Shown: positions 18,401-25,290 of the stretch, piece after piece | How the letters are laid out: each line of letters opens with the position of its first letter | How positions within the stretch are numbered: position 1 is the stretch's first letter | NCBI RefSeq assembly: GCF_007786445.1 | Contig: NZ_VNJI01000001.1 | Span: forward strand, 186,001-250,000 | From: Paenibacillus cremeus | GTDB taxonomy: Bacteria > Bacillota > Bacilli > Paenibacillales > NBRC-103111 | Direction of reading: 5' to 3' | Length of the DNA: 64,000 nt | Notes under the pieces: model-generated | What the model was told of the DNA's origin: nothing | The model's input: the letters and a program-made list of their open reading frames with translations, nothing else | Database searches by the model: none | Translations under genes and position numbers: made by a program

Positions 18401-18522
18401 CAGTCGTTGTGATTGGCGGCTTGGTGACCGCTACGCTGCTTACGTTGGTTATCGTACCGATCATGTATGAGCTCTTTTTTCACCGTGAACGCAGGAGGGA
18501 ACTGCGGAACATCGAGAGGTAA
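15469..18522 (+). CDS. RND-family efflux transporter (AcrB/SwrC type)
   Basis: A 1017-residue inner-membrane proton antiporter of the hydrophobe/amphiphile efflux type. The order is classic: TM1 (AIIISALLLMVGGLYAF), first large extracytoplasmic loop with YPGASPADVDD, TM2-6 including GGMAVAVGRVVDDS near residues 390-400 with the paired Asp of the proton relay, TM7, second large loop, TM8-12. In Bacillota, SwrC-type members export surfactin and confer resistance to amphiphiles. No membrane-fusion partner is encoded next to it. The start is GTG 15469 with AAGGAG 12 bases upstream; no better start is available. The preceding inverted repeat suggests local repression, but no regulator gene lies beside it. 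Confidence 0.93.
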   Translation: MNFLTRFSLKNPAAIIISALLLMVGGLYAFTTLKVDMLPNIELPTLTVQSVYPGASPADVDDRVTQKLEQSLKSLSGIKKLTSQSLESFSLVQLEFPIGTDMDSTTRQVESSLQDVKLPEGVTPKVTRFSFGSLPILNIALFPKDAGSGSIESIVDKDIRPELEKIEGVSSISIGGMKHSFIEISVDPEKAKANNITLNQISQKVQGLFVSMPAGSAIQNNIIIPIRVEQRAAGIADLKQLSFDVQAGFPPVPSTILLSDIAAIKAVEDSEELVRYNEKSSLALSVSKKQDANTVQIADKVLATLDKYQDRLSYSLAFDQAAGIKKSVDSLRNEGLFGALFASLAVLLFLRNLRATFIAIISIPLSLLIASIALAKMGITLNIMTLGGMAVAVGRVVDDSIVVIENIYRRMSQRQAGQDRTGIALEASKEMMSAITSSTLTTIVVFLPLGFVGGITGEFFLPFALTVVFALAASLLVAVTVVPILSKGAFGKLRAAVEERESALQRLYARVLEAGLKRKGTVIVGSLVILGASLFLVPQLGFIFLPNEKQQVVAAGFKLPPATQLEKTNQVSQEIEKMLLQQPEIFEYVFTSIGGLDYMSGMKQANQAQYMMSINPKVDVDTVIKTLSVQLDAIVKKASPEATVTVQEMSSGGPPTGNNVNVQLYGSDMDKLGEAAKKVEDHLKQNMDLQYIQNNFREKQRQWIVRIDPQKAAEAGIDPMMVLGLVADRTKPVTVGTYTLDGKTQEIRAAYAQGLTDASDLENIALFGKKGRVLIKDIAAVQAVDTLSSIQRLDGKIYAEVSAQIRSDNVANTTKAVQDSVAKLALPEGISLTSGGGSEETEQTFKELGLAIAAAIGLVYLVMLVSFGKARIPIVILSSLLFIPVGAIAGLYFTRQPLSVSAMIGLLMLVGIVVTNAIVLIDRVSQNRQSGMKIRKALIEAGTTRLRPILMTAFATVCALVPLALTESEGSLISKGLAVVVIGGLVTATLLTLVIVPIMYELFFHRERRRELRNIER

Positions 18523-18632
18523 AGCGAGGTTTTTAATAGTTCCGTGGTCCTTCTGAAGGGAAAACGCGGAATTTTCTGAATTCCCGGCGAATTTCAAACC
18601 CTCCTTAGCAGGAATATTAAATAATTATGTAG

Positions 18633-18638
18633 TATAAT
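18633..18638 (+). promoter_or_regulatory. Probable -10 element
   Basis: Perfect TATAAT in an AT-rich stretch 67 bases before the 195-residue gene; the -35 is not obvious. Confidence 0.5.
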
Positions 18639-18705
18639 GTATATAGGAAACAAAAGAATAAGGCAGACGCTTCAAGGTTCGAAAAAAATGAATCGAGGGA
18701 TTTTT

Positions 18706-19293
18706 ATGGCAATGAGGTTAGCGACTGAATACGTCAAAACCCACATGCAACTAACGGAAGCCGAGATGGCCATGTTTATTCAAATGTTTGTTGATCATGA
18801 GGCAGCTCTGCAAATCAAAGTGCTTGAAAACGGGAGTCAAGAGGTGGTATTAAAGGACGATTCGGAGGAAGAAATTCTTCTGTCGTTCGAAAAACATGCG
18901 AATTTGTATGTGTGCCAAGGAACGTGCCGCATCACGAACAAAAATTTGGTGAATTTGATGCGTAAAGCCGTCTCCACATTTAAAGGGGATGCGATTGTTC
19001 ACCGGATTTATCCGACCTATACAATGGTGTATACGTACAAGCATGGCGCTGTGGTTCAAATCGTGGAGAAATCGGAAACGTCCGAGAAAGTCGTGTTTGA
19101 ATACAAGGACACGATCGGTCAGCTCGAGCAGCTGTTCCAGAGAAACGAAGTGGAGCATGAGATTCGCATGATCAAGGAACAAATCAACGCGATGCTCGAT
19201 CTTAGAAACGATATGCAAGAGCCTGCCATCCGCGAGCAGATTGACGAACGTTTGCACAAGCTGACGCATCGTCTGTTCGTACTCGAAGCTTAA
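18706..19293 (+). CDS. Unrecognised 195-residue cytoplasmic protein
   Basis: Starts MAMRLATEYVKTHMQLTEAEMAMFIQ. It has no signal peptide or membrane segment. The centre (KVLENGSQEVVLKDDSEEEILLSFE ... broken here by my own reading into mixed beta and acidic parts) looks like a small alpha/beta domain. The last 60 residues are a charged helical coil (QLEQLFQRNEVEHEIR, then LRNDMQEPAIREQIDERL). I chose ATG 18706, 5 bases after GAGGGA; ATG 18688 and 18712 are alternatives. It is monocistronic, with its own promoter and terminator, between the RND gene and speD. I do not recognise the family. Confidence 0.75.
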   Translation: MAMRLATEYVKTHMQLTEAEMAMFIQMFVDHEAALQIKVLENGSQEVVLKDDSEEEILLSFEKHANLYVCQGTCRITNKNLVNLMRKAVSTFKGDAIVHRIYPTYTMVYTYKHGAVVQIVEKSETSEKVVFEYKDTIGQLEQLFQRNEVEHEIRMIKEQINAMLDLRNDMQEPAIREQIDERLHKLTHRLFVLEA

Positions 19294-19318
19294 TATATAT
19301 TCAATCTACGACATAGAG

Positions 19319-19365
19319 GAACTCTACTGATGCTCATTTTTAGGAGCGAGGCGGGGTTCTTTTTT
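19319..19365 (+). terminator. Probable intrinsic terminator
   Basis: GAACTC/GGGTTC outer stem (one G-U pair) with an inner GCTC/GAGC helix, followed by TTTTTT. Confidence 0.6.
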
Positions 19366-19550
19366 GCATGTTTATGCATTTTTTTGGTTGGTGAATCGGG
19401 TGCGAATTAGCCCTGCAAACCTAGACTAGCCGCGGTACAAATGGGCGTGCAGCCTCGCATGATATATACACAACCGACAAGCTGATCTCATATTAATATT
19501 CTTGTGTGCATGGCGCGAAAAACGAATATTTGCCCGCCTAAAAAAAAGTA

Positions 19551-19579
19551 TTGCAATTCTGTTCAATAGATGTTATTTT
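19551..19579 (+). promoter_or_regulatory. Promoter for speD
   Basis: TTGCAA (19551-19556), exact 17-bp spacer, TATTTT (19574-19579) with an extended TGT just before it. Transcription would start near 19586, leaving about 140 bases of leader. The 185 bases upstream of it (19366-19550) show no gene and no further signal I trust. Confidence 0.7.
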
Positions 19580-19600
19580 TATTCTCGTTGAAAAACAAAA

Positions 19601-19711
19601 TAGGAACCAGGATTCACTCAGGACATGTAATGTTGCGAGAGATTTTTCCCTCGGGAAGTGAATGACGTAGGTCCTAGCGGATGAAATTTTCAAAACATTT
19701 TATTCCTAGGA
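19601..19711 (+). ncRNA. Candidate structured leader / riboregulator of speD
   Basis: Nested pairing is visible by eye. Outer P1: TAGGAACC (19601-19608) with GGTCCTA (19670-19676), one bulged A. P2: ATTCACT (19612-19618) with AGTGAAT (19657-19663). Inside are two hairpins, ACAT-GTA-ATGT (19623-19633) and CGAG...CTCG (19636-19653), giving a three-way junction. The 3' arm of P1 contains TCCTAG (19672-19677), which can instead pair with CTAGGA (19706-19711) at the start of the AGGAAGGGGG ribosome site of speD. P1 formation and ribosome-site masking are thus mutually exclusive, the layout of a translational switch. The ligand is unknown; S-adenosylmethionine, decarboxylated SAM or polyamines are guesses from the gene. 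Confidence 0.55.
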
Positions 19712-19726
19712 AGGGGGAACCGAAAG

Positions 19727-20134
19727 ATGGAAATGGAATACTCAACTTTCGGAAGACATGTAGCTGTAGACACTTGGGGAGTCGACTTCGATCTTCTCAA
19801 CAATTCAGAATGGTTACAAGCGCAAATGGTAGAAGCAGCTGAGGTATGTGGAGCAACTGTATTGTCGGTGCAGTCCAAACAATTTGAGCCTCAAGGGGCG
19901 ACGGTATTGGTACTGCTGTCGGAAAGCCATCTCTCCATTCACACGTATCCTGAGAAAGGTTTCGCAGCGCTGGATTGCTATACCTGCGGTGAAACTGTGG
20001 ATCCGCAACTCGCGATCGAGCACATGCTGTCCGTGTTGAAGCCAGAGGTTACACATGCTAAGAAACTGGTTCGCGGTATGGGCGAATTGCAAGTTGAAAC
20101 ACCGGTATTGAAGCAAGTTGCATTGGTAAAATAA
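19727..20134 (+). CDS. speD: S-adenosylmethionine decarboxylase proenzyme
   Basis: A 135-residue class 1 prokaryotic AdoMetDC. The proenzyme cleaves itself between Glu66 and Ser67 in SESHLSIHTYPE. Ser67 becomes the pyruvoyl cofactor, and His72 and Cys87 (CYTCGE) match the processing and catalytic residues at the expected spacing. It makes decarboxylated SAM, the aminopropyl donor for spermidine. ATG 19727 follows AGGAAGGGGG by about 8 bases. No speE lies in the window, so the spermidine synthase must be elsewhere. The gene stands alone with its own promoter, structured leader and terminator. Confidence 0.97.
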   Translation: MEMEYSTFGRHVAVDTWGVDFDLLNNSEWLQAQMVEAAEVCGATVLSVQSKQFEPQGATVLVLLSESHLSIHTYPEKGFAALDCYTCGETVDPQLAIEHMLSVLKPEVTHAKKLVRGMGELQVETPVLKQVALVK

Positions 20135-20155
20135 GAGTCGGTTAAGATATAGTAG

Positions 20156-20184
20156 CCACGGAGAAATCCGTGGTTATTTCTTTT
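20156..20184 (+). terminator. Intrinsic terminator after speD
   Basis: Perfect stem CCACGGA/TCCGTGG with a GAAA loop followed by TTATTTCTTTT. Confidence 0.88.
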
Positions 20185-20243
20185 GTCCGCGCCCCATACA
20201 ATCTCAAATAGAGCTTGTTTGGGGAAAGGAATGAGTCACGGAC

Positions 20244-20774
20244 ATGAGAAGAGTGCGCAAAAAACTATTCATGTATCTGATCGCAGCCCTCTTGATTGGC
20301 TGGCCGATCATTCAGATGGTAGAGATGGTTGTTCACCATGAGCCACAGGAAAATGCGGAGAAGCTGTTATATCAAGTATCCTTTTTTCAAATGGAGCTGC
20401 TGGGCAGCTACTTGACGGAAAGTGTCAAAATAAGCAATACCGACGGCTTTAACGCCCTGCGCCAATCCGTCTACTCCGCTCAATTCGCTCATGACCATCT
20501 CAGCTCCGCGTATGGCGAATCCCATCTCCCGCGGCTAGACTCCCTAGCGCAATTGATGCAGTACTTACTCCGCCTTCAAATCGGCGGCGGCCGCCCTCTA
20601 AAGACCGAGGAGCAGCAAACCATCGCCGAGGTCAATCGACAATATGCGGAAATCTACGACGCTTACGGTAAGCTGGTTACCTCCAGCGGCGCTCTGGTCT
20701 CCTCCCAGGCCGATCGAATGGCCAAGGCCGACAAGGCCATCTCCGAGCTGCTGAAGAAGAAGCTCTTGCAGTAG
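20244..20774 (+). CDS. Unrecognised protein with an N-terminal membrane anchor
   Basis: A 176-residue protein. Arg/Lys-rich start (MRRVRKKL), one hydrophobic helix at about residues 9-28 (YLIAALLIGWPIIQMV), then an extracytoplasmic or periplasm-side helical region of about 145 residues. The positive-inside rule predicts N-in, C-out topology. It ends in a Lys/Leu helix. The ribosome site (AAAGGA, 13 bases away) is poor, so the start is less sure. It lies between speD and the palindrome-rich gap before hemA. I do not recognise a family; the overall plan (one TM followed by a helical sensor-sized domain) is generic. Confidence 0.65.
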   Translation: MRRVRKKLFMYLIAALLIGWPIIQMVEMVVHHEPQENAEKLLYQVSFFQMELLGSYLTESVKISNTDGFNALRQSVYSAQFAHDHLSSAYGESHLPRLDSLAQLMQYLLRLQIGGGRPLKTEEQQTIAEVNRQYAEIYDAYGKLVTSSGALVSSQADRMAKADKAISELLKKKLLQ

Positions 20775-21255
20775 GTGGTATATCCCTTCCACGGATGGTT
20801 GAAAATAAGAAGGTTGGGGCCGCTTCCGAAGGAAGTCGGCCTTAGAAGCGGTGCAGCGTTGTTCGGGGGATGGATCGCTTCCGCCAGGAAGCCGCTCCTC
20901 TCCTGAACAAAACGTGATCTCAGCACATAGTCACGGCAAAACGCATCTCTGCAACAGTCATCGTTAGTAAAGCCGCTCCCACCTCACAGGTAATCGTGTC
21001 GCAGCATGCGACAAACGCGCTCAATAAGACGCATCAAAGTTACATACAGCACGGAGCGGGGGTCACGAAGTAAGTCCGACGGATGTTTGCGTCGGACTTA
21101 CTTCAAGGGGCTGCGGCCCCATGGGGTCCCCCTTGCAAGGGGGATTTAGGGGGTTGGCCGGGGGCGTGGGGCCCTCCCCAAACCAAAAGGGGTTGCAAGG
21201 GGAAGCCCCTTGTAACAAACTCTTCATATTATTTTGTCGAACAATCTTAATTTTG
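20775..21255. other. Gene-free, palindrome-rich gap before hemA
   Basis: About 480 bases without a credible gene. It holds a GGCCG-CTTCC-GAA-GGAAG-T-CGGCC hairpin (20818-20841) that may end the preceding transcript, about 220 bases in which I see nothing, and the GC-rich palindrome block at 21068-21212. Confidence 0.6.
21068..21212. repeat. Composite palindromic element
   Basis: Three parts. A perfect 14-bp inverted repeat AAGTAAGTCCGACG/CGTCGGACTTACTT (21068-21081 and 21090-21103, 8-base spacer). A perfect 18-bp palindrome TCCCCCTTGCAAGGGGGA (21127-21144). A hairpin TTGCAAGGGG-AAG-CCCCTTGTAA around 21193-21215. The G- and C-homopolymer-rich stretch differs sharply from the flanking DNA. It resembles the palindromic cores of small non-autonomous repeat elements; no transposase is present. 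Confidence 0.65.
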
Positions 21256-21264
21256 TGGTATAAT
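21256..21264 (+). promoter_or_regulatory. Extended -10 promoter of the hem operon
   Basis: TGG-TATAAT ends 35 bases before the hemA ATG. A TTGTCG at 21234 gives a long 19-bp spacer, so the extended -10 probably matters. No terminator is seen from here to the end of hemB. Confidence 0.7.
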
Positions 21265-21299
21265 AAATTGAATTTATGAGGAGGAGGCAGGTGACCCAG

Positions 21300-22700
21300 A
21301 TGCACATTGTCGTAGCAGGACTAAATTATCGGACAGCCCCGGTGGCCATTCGTGAGAAATTTGCTTTTGCGGAAGGAGACTTACCGCAGGCACTGAAGGA
21401 GCTCAAAGCAACCAAGAGCATCATGGAATGTGTCATTGTGGGCACCTGTAACCGGACGGAATTGTATGTAGCGGTCGATACGCAGCAGCTGTGCGGACAT
21501 CATTTGCGTGCGTTTATCGAGAAATGGTTCGGCGTGCCGAAGGAAGAGTTCAACAAGCACCTGTACCTGCATGAGAATGAGCAAGCGATAGAGCACCTGT
21601 TCCGCGTCACGAGTGGGCTCGATTCGATGGTCATCGGTGAAACCCAGATTCTCGGACAAGTTCGGGATGCTTTTTTGCTGGCCCAACGTGAAAAAACGAC
21701 CGGAGTCATTTTCAACACGCTGTTTAAGCAAGCTGTGACTATGGCCAAGCGGGCGCACTTCGAGACAGGGATCGGCGACAATCCGGTATCGGTCAGCTAT
21801 GCCGCGGTCGAGCTGGGTAAGCGGATTTTTGGCAGCTATGAGCACAAGAAGGTGCTGATCATCGGCGCCGGCAAAATGAGCGAATTGACCGTCAAGCACT
21901 TGTACGCCAACGGGGCGGACAAGGTGATCGTCGTCAACCGGACGCTGGGTCGAGCTCAAGAGCTGGCGGAGAAGTTCAGCGGCATCGCCAGCACGATGGA
22001 CAAACTCCTCACGCATTTGGAGGAGGCGGATATTGTCATCAGCTCCACTGGAGCAGCAGGCTTGGTGTTAACGGCCGAGCAGGTATCCAGCGTATTGCAG
22101 AAGCGCCGTTCGCGCCCACTGTTTATGATCGACATTGCCGTTCCGCGGGACTTAGATCCACGGCTGGGCGAGATGCCGAATGTCTTTTTATACGATATCG
22201 ATAATTTACAGTCGCTCGTCAATAGCCACCTGGAGGAGCGCCATCGCGCCGCGGTCAAGATCGAAGAGATGATCCGTGCGGAGATCGTTGCCTTCAAGCA
22301 ATGGACGAAGACGCTGGGCGTTAGCCCGGTCATTCAAGCGCTGCAGACCAAAGCGAATGTGATCCACGAGGAAACGATGGACAGCTTGATGAAGAAGCTG
22401 CCGGATCTGGATGAGCGCGAGCTGAAGGTCATTCACAAGCTGACCAAGAGCATTGTAAATCAGATGCTTCGCGATCCGATTGTCCGCATCAAAGAAATGG
22501 CGGCTGAGAAGCACGGGGACGAAGCGCTGGAGATGTTTACGAAGATTTTCGCTTTGGAAGAGCCGCTTGCTGAGCAAGAACGGGCTGAGCTGGCCGCAAG
22601 GCAGCTGGCAGTGGAAGCGGAGCAGGAGCGGCTGAAGGAAGAGCTGCTCGCCAAAGTGAGAGGCGCAGGCAGCCCGGCTAATGCGCTCTCCAAAGCTTAG
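21300..22700 (+). CDS. hemA: Glutamyl-tRNA reductase
   Basis: A 466-residue enzyme that reduces glutamyl-tRNA(Glu) to glutamate-1-semialdehyde, the first step of C5 haem synthesis. Cys50 in VGTCNRTELY forms the acyl-enzyme intermediate. The NADPH-binding loop is IIGAGKMSEL (187-196). A long C-terminal dimerisation helix ends in an Ala/Glu-rich tail. I chose ATG 21300 (MHIVVAGLNYRTAPV), matching HemA starts; the frame is open from ATG 21276 but that precedes the GGAGGAGG site. It heads an operon with hemX, the dehydrogenase gene, hemC, cobA-hemD and hemB. Confidence 0.97.
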   Translation: MHIVVAGLNYRTAPVAIREKFAFAEGDLPQALKELKATKSIMECVIVGTCNRTELYVAVDTQQLCGHHLRAFIEKWFGVPKEEFNKHLYLHENEQAIEHLFRVTSGLDSMVIGETQILGQVRDAFLLAQREKTTGVIFNTLFKQAVTMAKRAHFETGIGDNPVSVSYAAVELGKRIFGSYEHKKVLIIGAGKMSELTVKHLYANGADKVIVVNRTLGRAQELAEKFSGIASTMDKLLTHLEEADIVISSTGAAGLVLTAEQVSSVLQKRRSRPLFMIDIAVPRDLDPRLGEMPNVFLYDIDNLQSLVNSHLEERHRAAVKIEEMIRAEIVAFKQWTKTLGVSPVIQALQTKANVIHEETMDSLMKKLPDLDERELKVIHKLTKSIVNQMLRDPIVRIKEMAAEKHGDEALEMFTKIFALEEPLAEQERAELAARQLAVEAEQERLKEELLAKVRGAGSPANALSKA

Positions 22701-22716
22701 ACCGGGAGGGGACACC

Positions 22717-23541
22717 ATGGTCAAGCAAACGTGGTTTTACGATGCGATAATTTATATTTACGCCCTGAGCCTGCTGTTTTACTTCTCGGACTTTGTCGGT
22801 CCAAATCGAAGTGCAAAACGGATGGGGACAGGGTTGCTTTCTTTTGTCTGGGTTCTGCAGACGATTTACTTGGCGTACAACCTGATTACCCATAGCACTC
22901 CCATGGCGTTCTCTCGATTCGAGACGCTTTTTGTCCTATCCTGGCTGCTGGTGACGGTGTCGCTGATTATTAATCGGTTTGTCCGGATTGAGTTGTTTGT
23001 ATTTTTAATCAATGTGTTTGGTTTTGCGATATTGGCGCTGAATTTTTTCAGCAACCCGACGATTTCCCCGACGCTCGCTTCGTGGAAAATTAACGATGAG
23101 CTGCTCTTTATCCATATCTCCCTTGCGGTGGTGAGCTATGCGGCGTTTGTCGTATCGGCGATTTTTTCGGGCATGTATTTGTTCTTACATAGGAAGCTCA
23201 AGTCGAAGCAGTGGTCGCAGCAAATGCTCCGGCTGCCGAGCCTGGAGAACACCGATCGGTATGCTTTCCTGTCGGTGGTGATCGGAGCGCCGCTCTTACT
23301 GCTTACGCTAACGCTCGGGATTGTGTGGATCGCGCTGGAGGGCAACTATATGCTGTTCTTTGACCCGAAGGTGCTGAACTCTTGGTTTGTTCTCTTGGCT
23401 TACATTTTTTATTTGTTTCAGCGGTTGCTGCTTCGCTCGCCGGGCAACCGGCTGGCGCTTTGGAATTTGGCGGCCTTCTTCGTCACGCTGCTGAATTTCG
23501 TGGCTGCGAATGTATATTCGACGTTTCACCAGTGGTCCTAA
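22717..23541 (+). CDS. hemX: HemX / CcsA-family membrane protein
   Basis: A 274-residue integral membrane protein with about eight predicted helices and the CcsA/CcmF-type haem-handling features: the tryptophan-containing WIALEGNYMLFFDPK segment and histidines in membrane-proximal positions (IHISLAVVSY). In B. subtilis HemX follows hemA and lowers HemA abundance; the same neighbour order here supports the name. Ribosome site GGGAGGGG, ATG 22717, 16 bases after hemA. Confidence 0.9.
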   Translation: MVKQTWFYDAIIYIYALSLLFYFSDFVGPNRSAKRMGTGLLSFVWVLQTIYLAYNLITHSTPMAFSRFETLFVLSWLLVTVSLIINRFVRIELFVFLINVFGFAILALNFFSNPTISPTLASWKINDELLFIHISLAVVSYAAFVVSAIFSGMYLFLHRKLKSKQWSQQMLRLPSLENTDRYAFLSVVIGAPLLLLTLTLGIVWIALEGNYMLFFDPKVLNSWFVLLAYIFYLFQRLLLRSPGNRLALWNLAAFFVTLLNFVAANVYSTFHQWS

Positions 23542-23557
23542 ACGGAGGGGTCGCAAG

Positions 23558-24283
23558 TTGACAGATAGACCGTATTATCCGGTCATGCTGAATATGGCCG
23601 GCGCGCCGTGCTGCCTCATCGGCGGCGGCCGGGTGGCGGAGCGCAAAGCCCTTGCGCTCCTTGAAGCTGAGGCTCACGTCACGGTCGTGAGCCCGGTGTT
23701 CACGCCGCAGCTGGAGGCGTGGGCAGCCGCAGGCTCGATTACGGCGCTTCGCCGCCGATACGAGCCCGGGCTGCCGGCGCTGGCCGCTGCGCGGCTGGTG
23801 TTCGCGTCCACCGACGATGCGTCGGTGAACGCGGCGGTGCGAGCCGAGGCGGAGGCGCTCGGCAAGCTCGTGAACGTGGCCGACGACGCGGCGGCCAGCG
23901 GGTTTATCGTGCCGGCGACCGTCCGGCGCGGCAGGCTGACGCTCGCGGTGTCGACCGCGGGCGCGAGTCCGGCAGCCGCCGCCATGGTGCGGCGGCGGCT
24001 GGAGGGGACCTTCGGCCCGGAATACGGGCCGTATTTGGAGCTGCTGCACGAGCTGAGGCTCGTCGTGCAGCAGGCGGTGCCGGACACCGCGGTCCGGCAG
24101 GAGCTGTTTCGCGCCATGCTCGAATGGCAGCTGCTCCCGCTCTTGAAGAGCGAAGCGTCATCAGAAGCGCTGGAGACGCTGCGCGGCGATTTGCTTCACC
24201 GCGTACAGCAGGCCCCGACGCTCGAGGGCATCCGCAGCATCGGAGCCTGGATAGGTCTACAACAGCCGGAAGCTGGGCGATAA
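23558..24283 (+). CDS. Precorrin-2 dehydrogenase / sirohydrochlorin ferrochelatase-type protein
   Basis: A 241-residue protein of the CysG N-terminal / Met8 / SirC family. The Rossmann loop is LIGGGRVAERKALALL near residues 17-32. It oxidises precorrin-2 to sirohydrochlorin with NAD+; whether it also inserts iron cannot be decided by eye. The start is TTG 23558, 7-8 bases after CGGAGGGG. The middle of the gene is far more GC-rich than its neighbours (46 of 60 bases in 23881-23940). With the CobA domain encoded three genes on, it gives the siroheme branch inside the haem operon. Confidence 0.88.
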   Translation: MTDRPYYPVMLNMAGAPCCLIGGGRVAERKALALLEAEAHVTVVSPVFTPQLEAWAAAGSITALRRRYEPGLPALAAARLVFASTDDASVNAAVRAEAEALGKLVNVADDAAASGFIVPATVRRGRLTLAVSTAGASPAAAAMVRRRLEGTFGPEYGPYLELLHELRLVVQQAVPDTAVRQELFRAMLEWQLLPLLKSEASSEALETLRGDLLHRVQQAPTLEGIRSIGAWIGLQQPEAGR

Positions 24284-24346
24284 TGGATAGAGGTTTTCAA
24301 TAAGTTGAAATTTGAACGGTTTTTACATATAAAGGGGTTGAAACGT

Positions 24347-25276
24347 ATGCGTAAGATCGTAGTGGGTACAAGGCAGAGCGCGCTGGCGCTGACACAGACC
24401 GGTCAAGTCATCGATCAGCTGAAGGCGCTGTGCGAGCAGCATGGCATCGAAGCCGAGTTCGAGCTAAAAAAAATCGTCACTAAAGGCGACCGAATTCTCG
24501 ATGTGACGCTGTCCAAGGTGGGCGGCAAGGGCTTGTTTGTAAAAGAAATCGAGCAGGCGCTGCTCGACGGCGAAGTGGATCTAGCGGTACATAGCATGAA
24601 GGACATGCCATTTGAGCTGCCGGAGGGCCTGATGGTAGGCGCCGTACCAGAGCGCGAGGACCCGCGGGATTGCCTCATCACCAAGGATGGCCGCGGACTG
24701 GATGACCTCCCTCAGGGGGCCAAAGTCGGCACGAGCAGCTTGCGGCGCTCTTGCCAGCTGCAGCATTACCGGCCGGACCTCCAGATCGAATCACTGCGCG
24801 GCAACATCGATTCCCGCCTGCGCAAGCTGGAGACCGAGGGCTTCGATGCCATTTTGCTCGCTGGTGCAGGTTTGCACCGCATTGGCTGGAAGGATCGGAT
24901 CAGCGCGTATTTGTCGCCTGAGCTGTGCCTGCCTGCTGTCGGGCAGGGGGCGCTCTGCATCGAATGCCGGGATAACGATCCGTTCATTTTGGATCTGCTG
25001 TCCAAATATCGCCATGAGGAAACCGTCGTGGCGGTGGCTGCCGAGCGCAGCTTCCTGGGCCGATTGAATGGCGGCTGTCAGGTGCCGATCGGGGCGTACG
25101 CTAGAGTCACAGATAACCAGGAGATTATACTCACCGGCATGGTGGGCTCGCCGGACGGCAAGCAGCTGCTCAAAGAGACGATCGCCGGATTTGATCCGGA
25201 CAAGCTGGGTTTGGAGCTGGCCGAGGCGCTCATCGCTAAAGGAGCTTCGCAACTACTGGCATTAGCCGCAGAATAG
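24347..25276 (+). CDS. hemC: Porphobilinogen deaminase (hydroxymethylbilane synthase)
   Basis: A 309-residue enzyme that joins four porphobilinogens to hydroxymethylbilane. Motifs: [45 protein letters not shown], and Cys244 in [11 protein letters not shown], which carries the dipyrromethane cofactor. I chose ATG 24347 ([10 protein letters not shown]) with AAAGGGG about 8 bases upstream; an in-frame TTG or ATG-like start at 24305 adds 14 unconserved residues. Length is normal. Confidence 0.97.
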   Translation: MRKIVVGTRQSALALTQTGQVIDQLKALCEQHGIEAEFELKKIVTKGDRILDVTLSKVGGKGLFVKEIEQALLDGEVDLAVHSMKDMPFELPEGLMVGAVPEREDPRDCLITKDGRGLDDLPQGAKVGTSSLRRSCQLQHYRPDLQIESLRGNIDSRLRKLETEGFDAILLAGAGLHRIGWKDRISAYLSPELCLPAVGQGALCIECRDNDPFILDLLSKYRHEETVVAVAAERSFLGRLNGGCQVPIGAYARVTDNQEIILTGMVGSPDGKQLLKETIAGFDPDKLGLELAEALIAKGASQLLALAAE

Positions 25277-25290
25277 GGGAGAAGCGGGAC

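Noticed and set aside
23719-24303. 194-codon + frame inside the precorrin-2 dehydrogenase gene
   Set aside because: High-GC frame shadow (Arg/Ala/Gly-rich) of the real gene.
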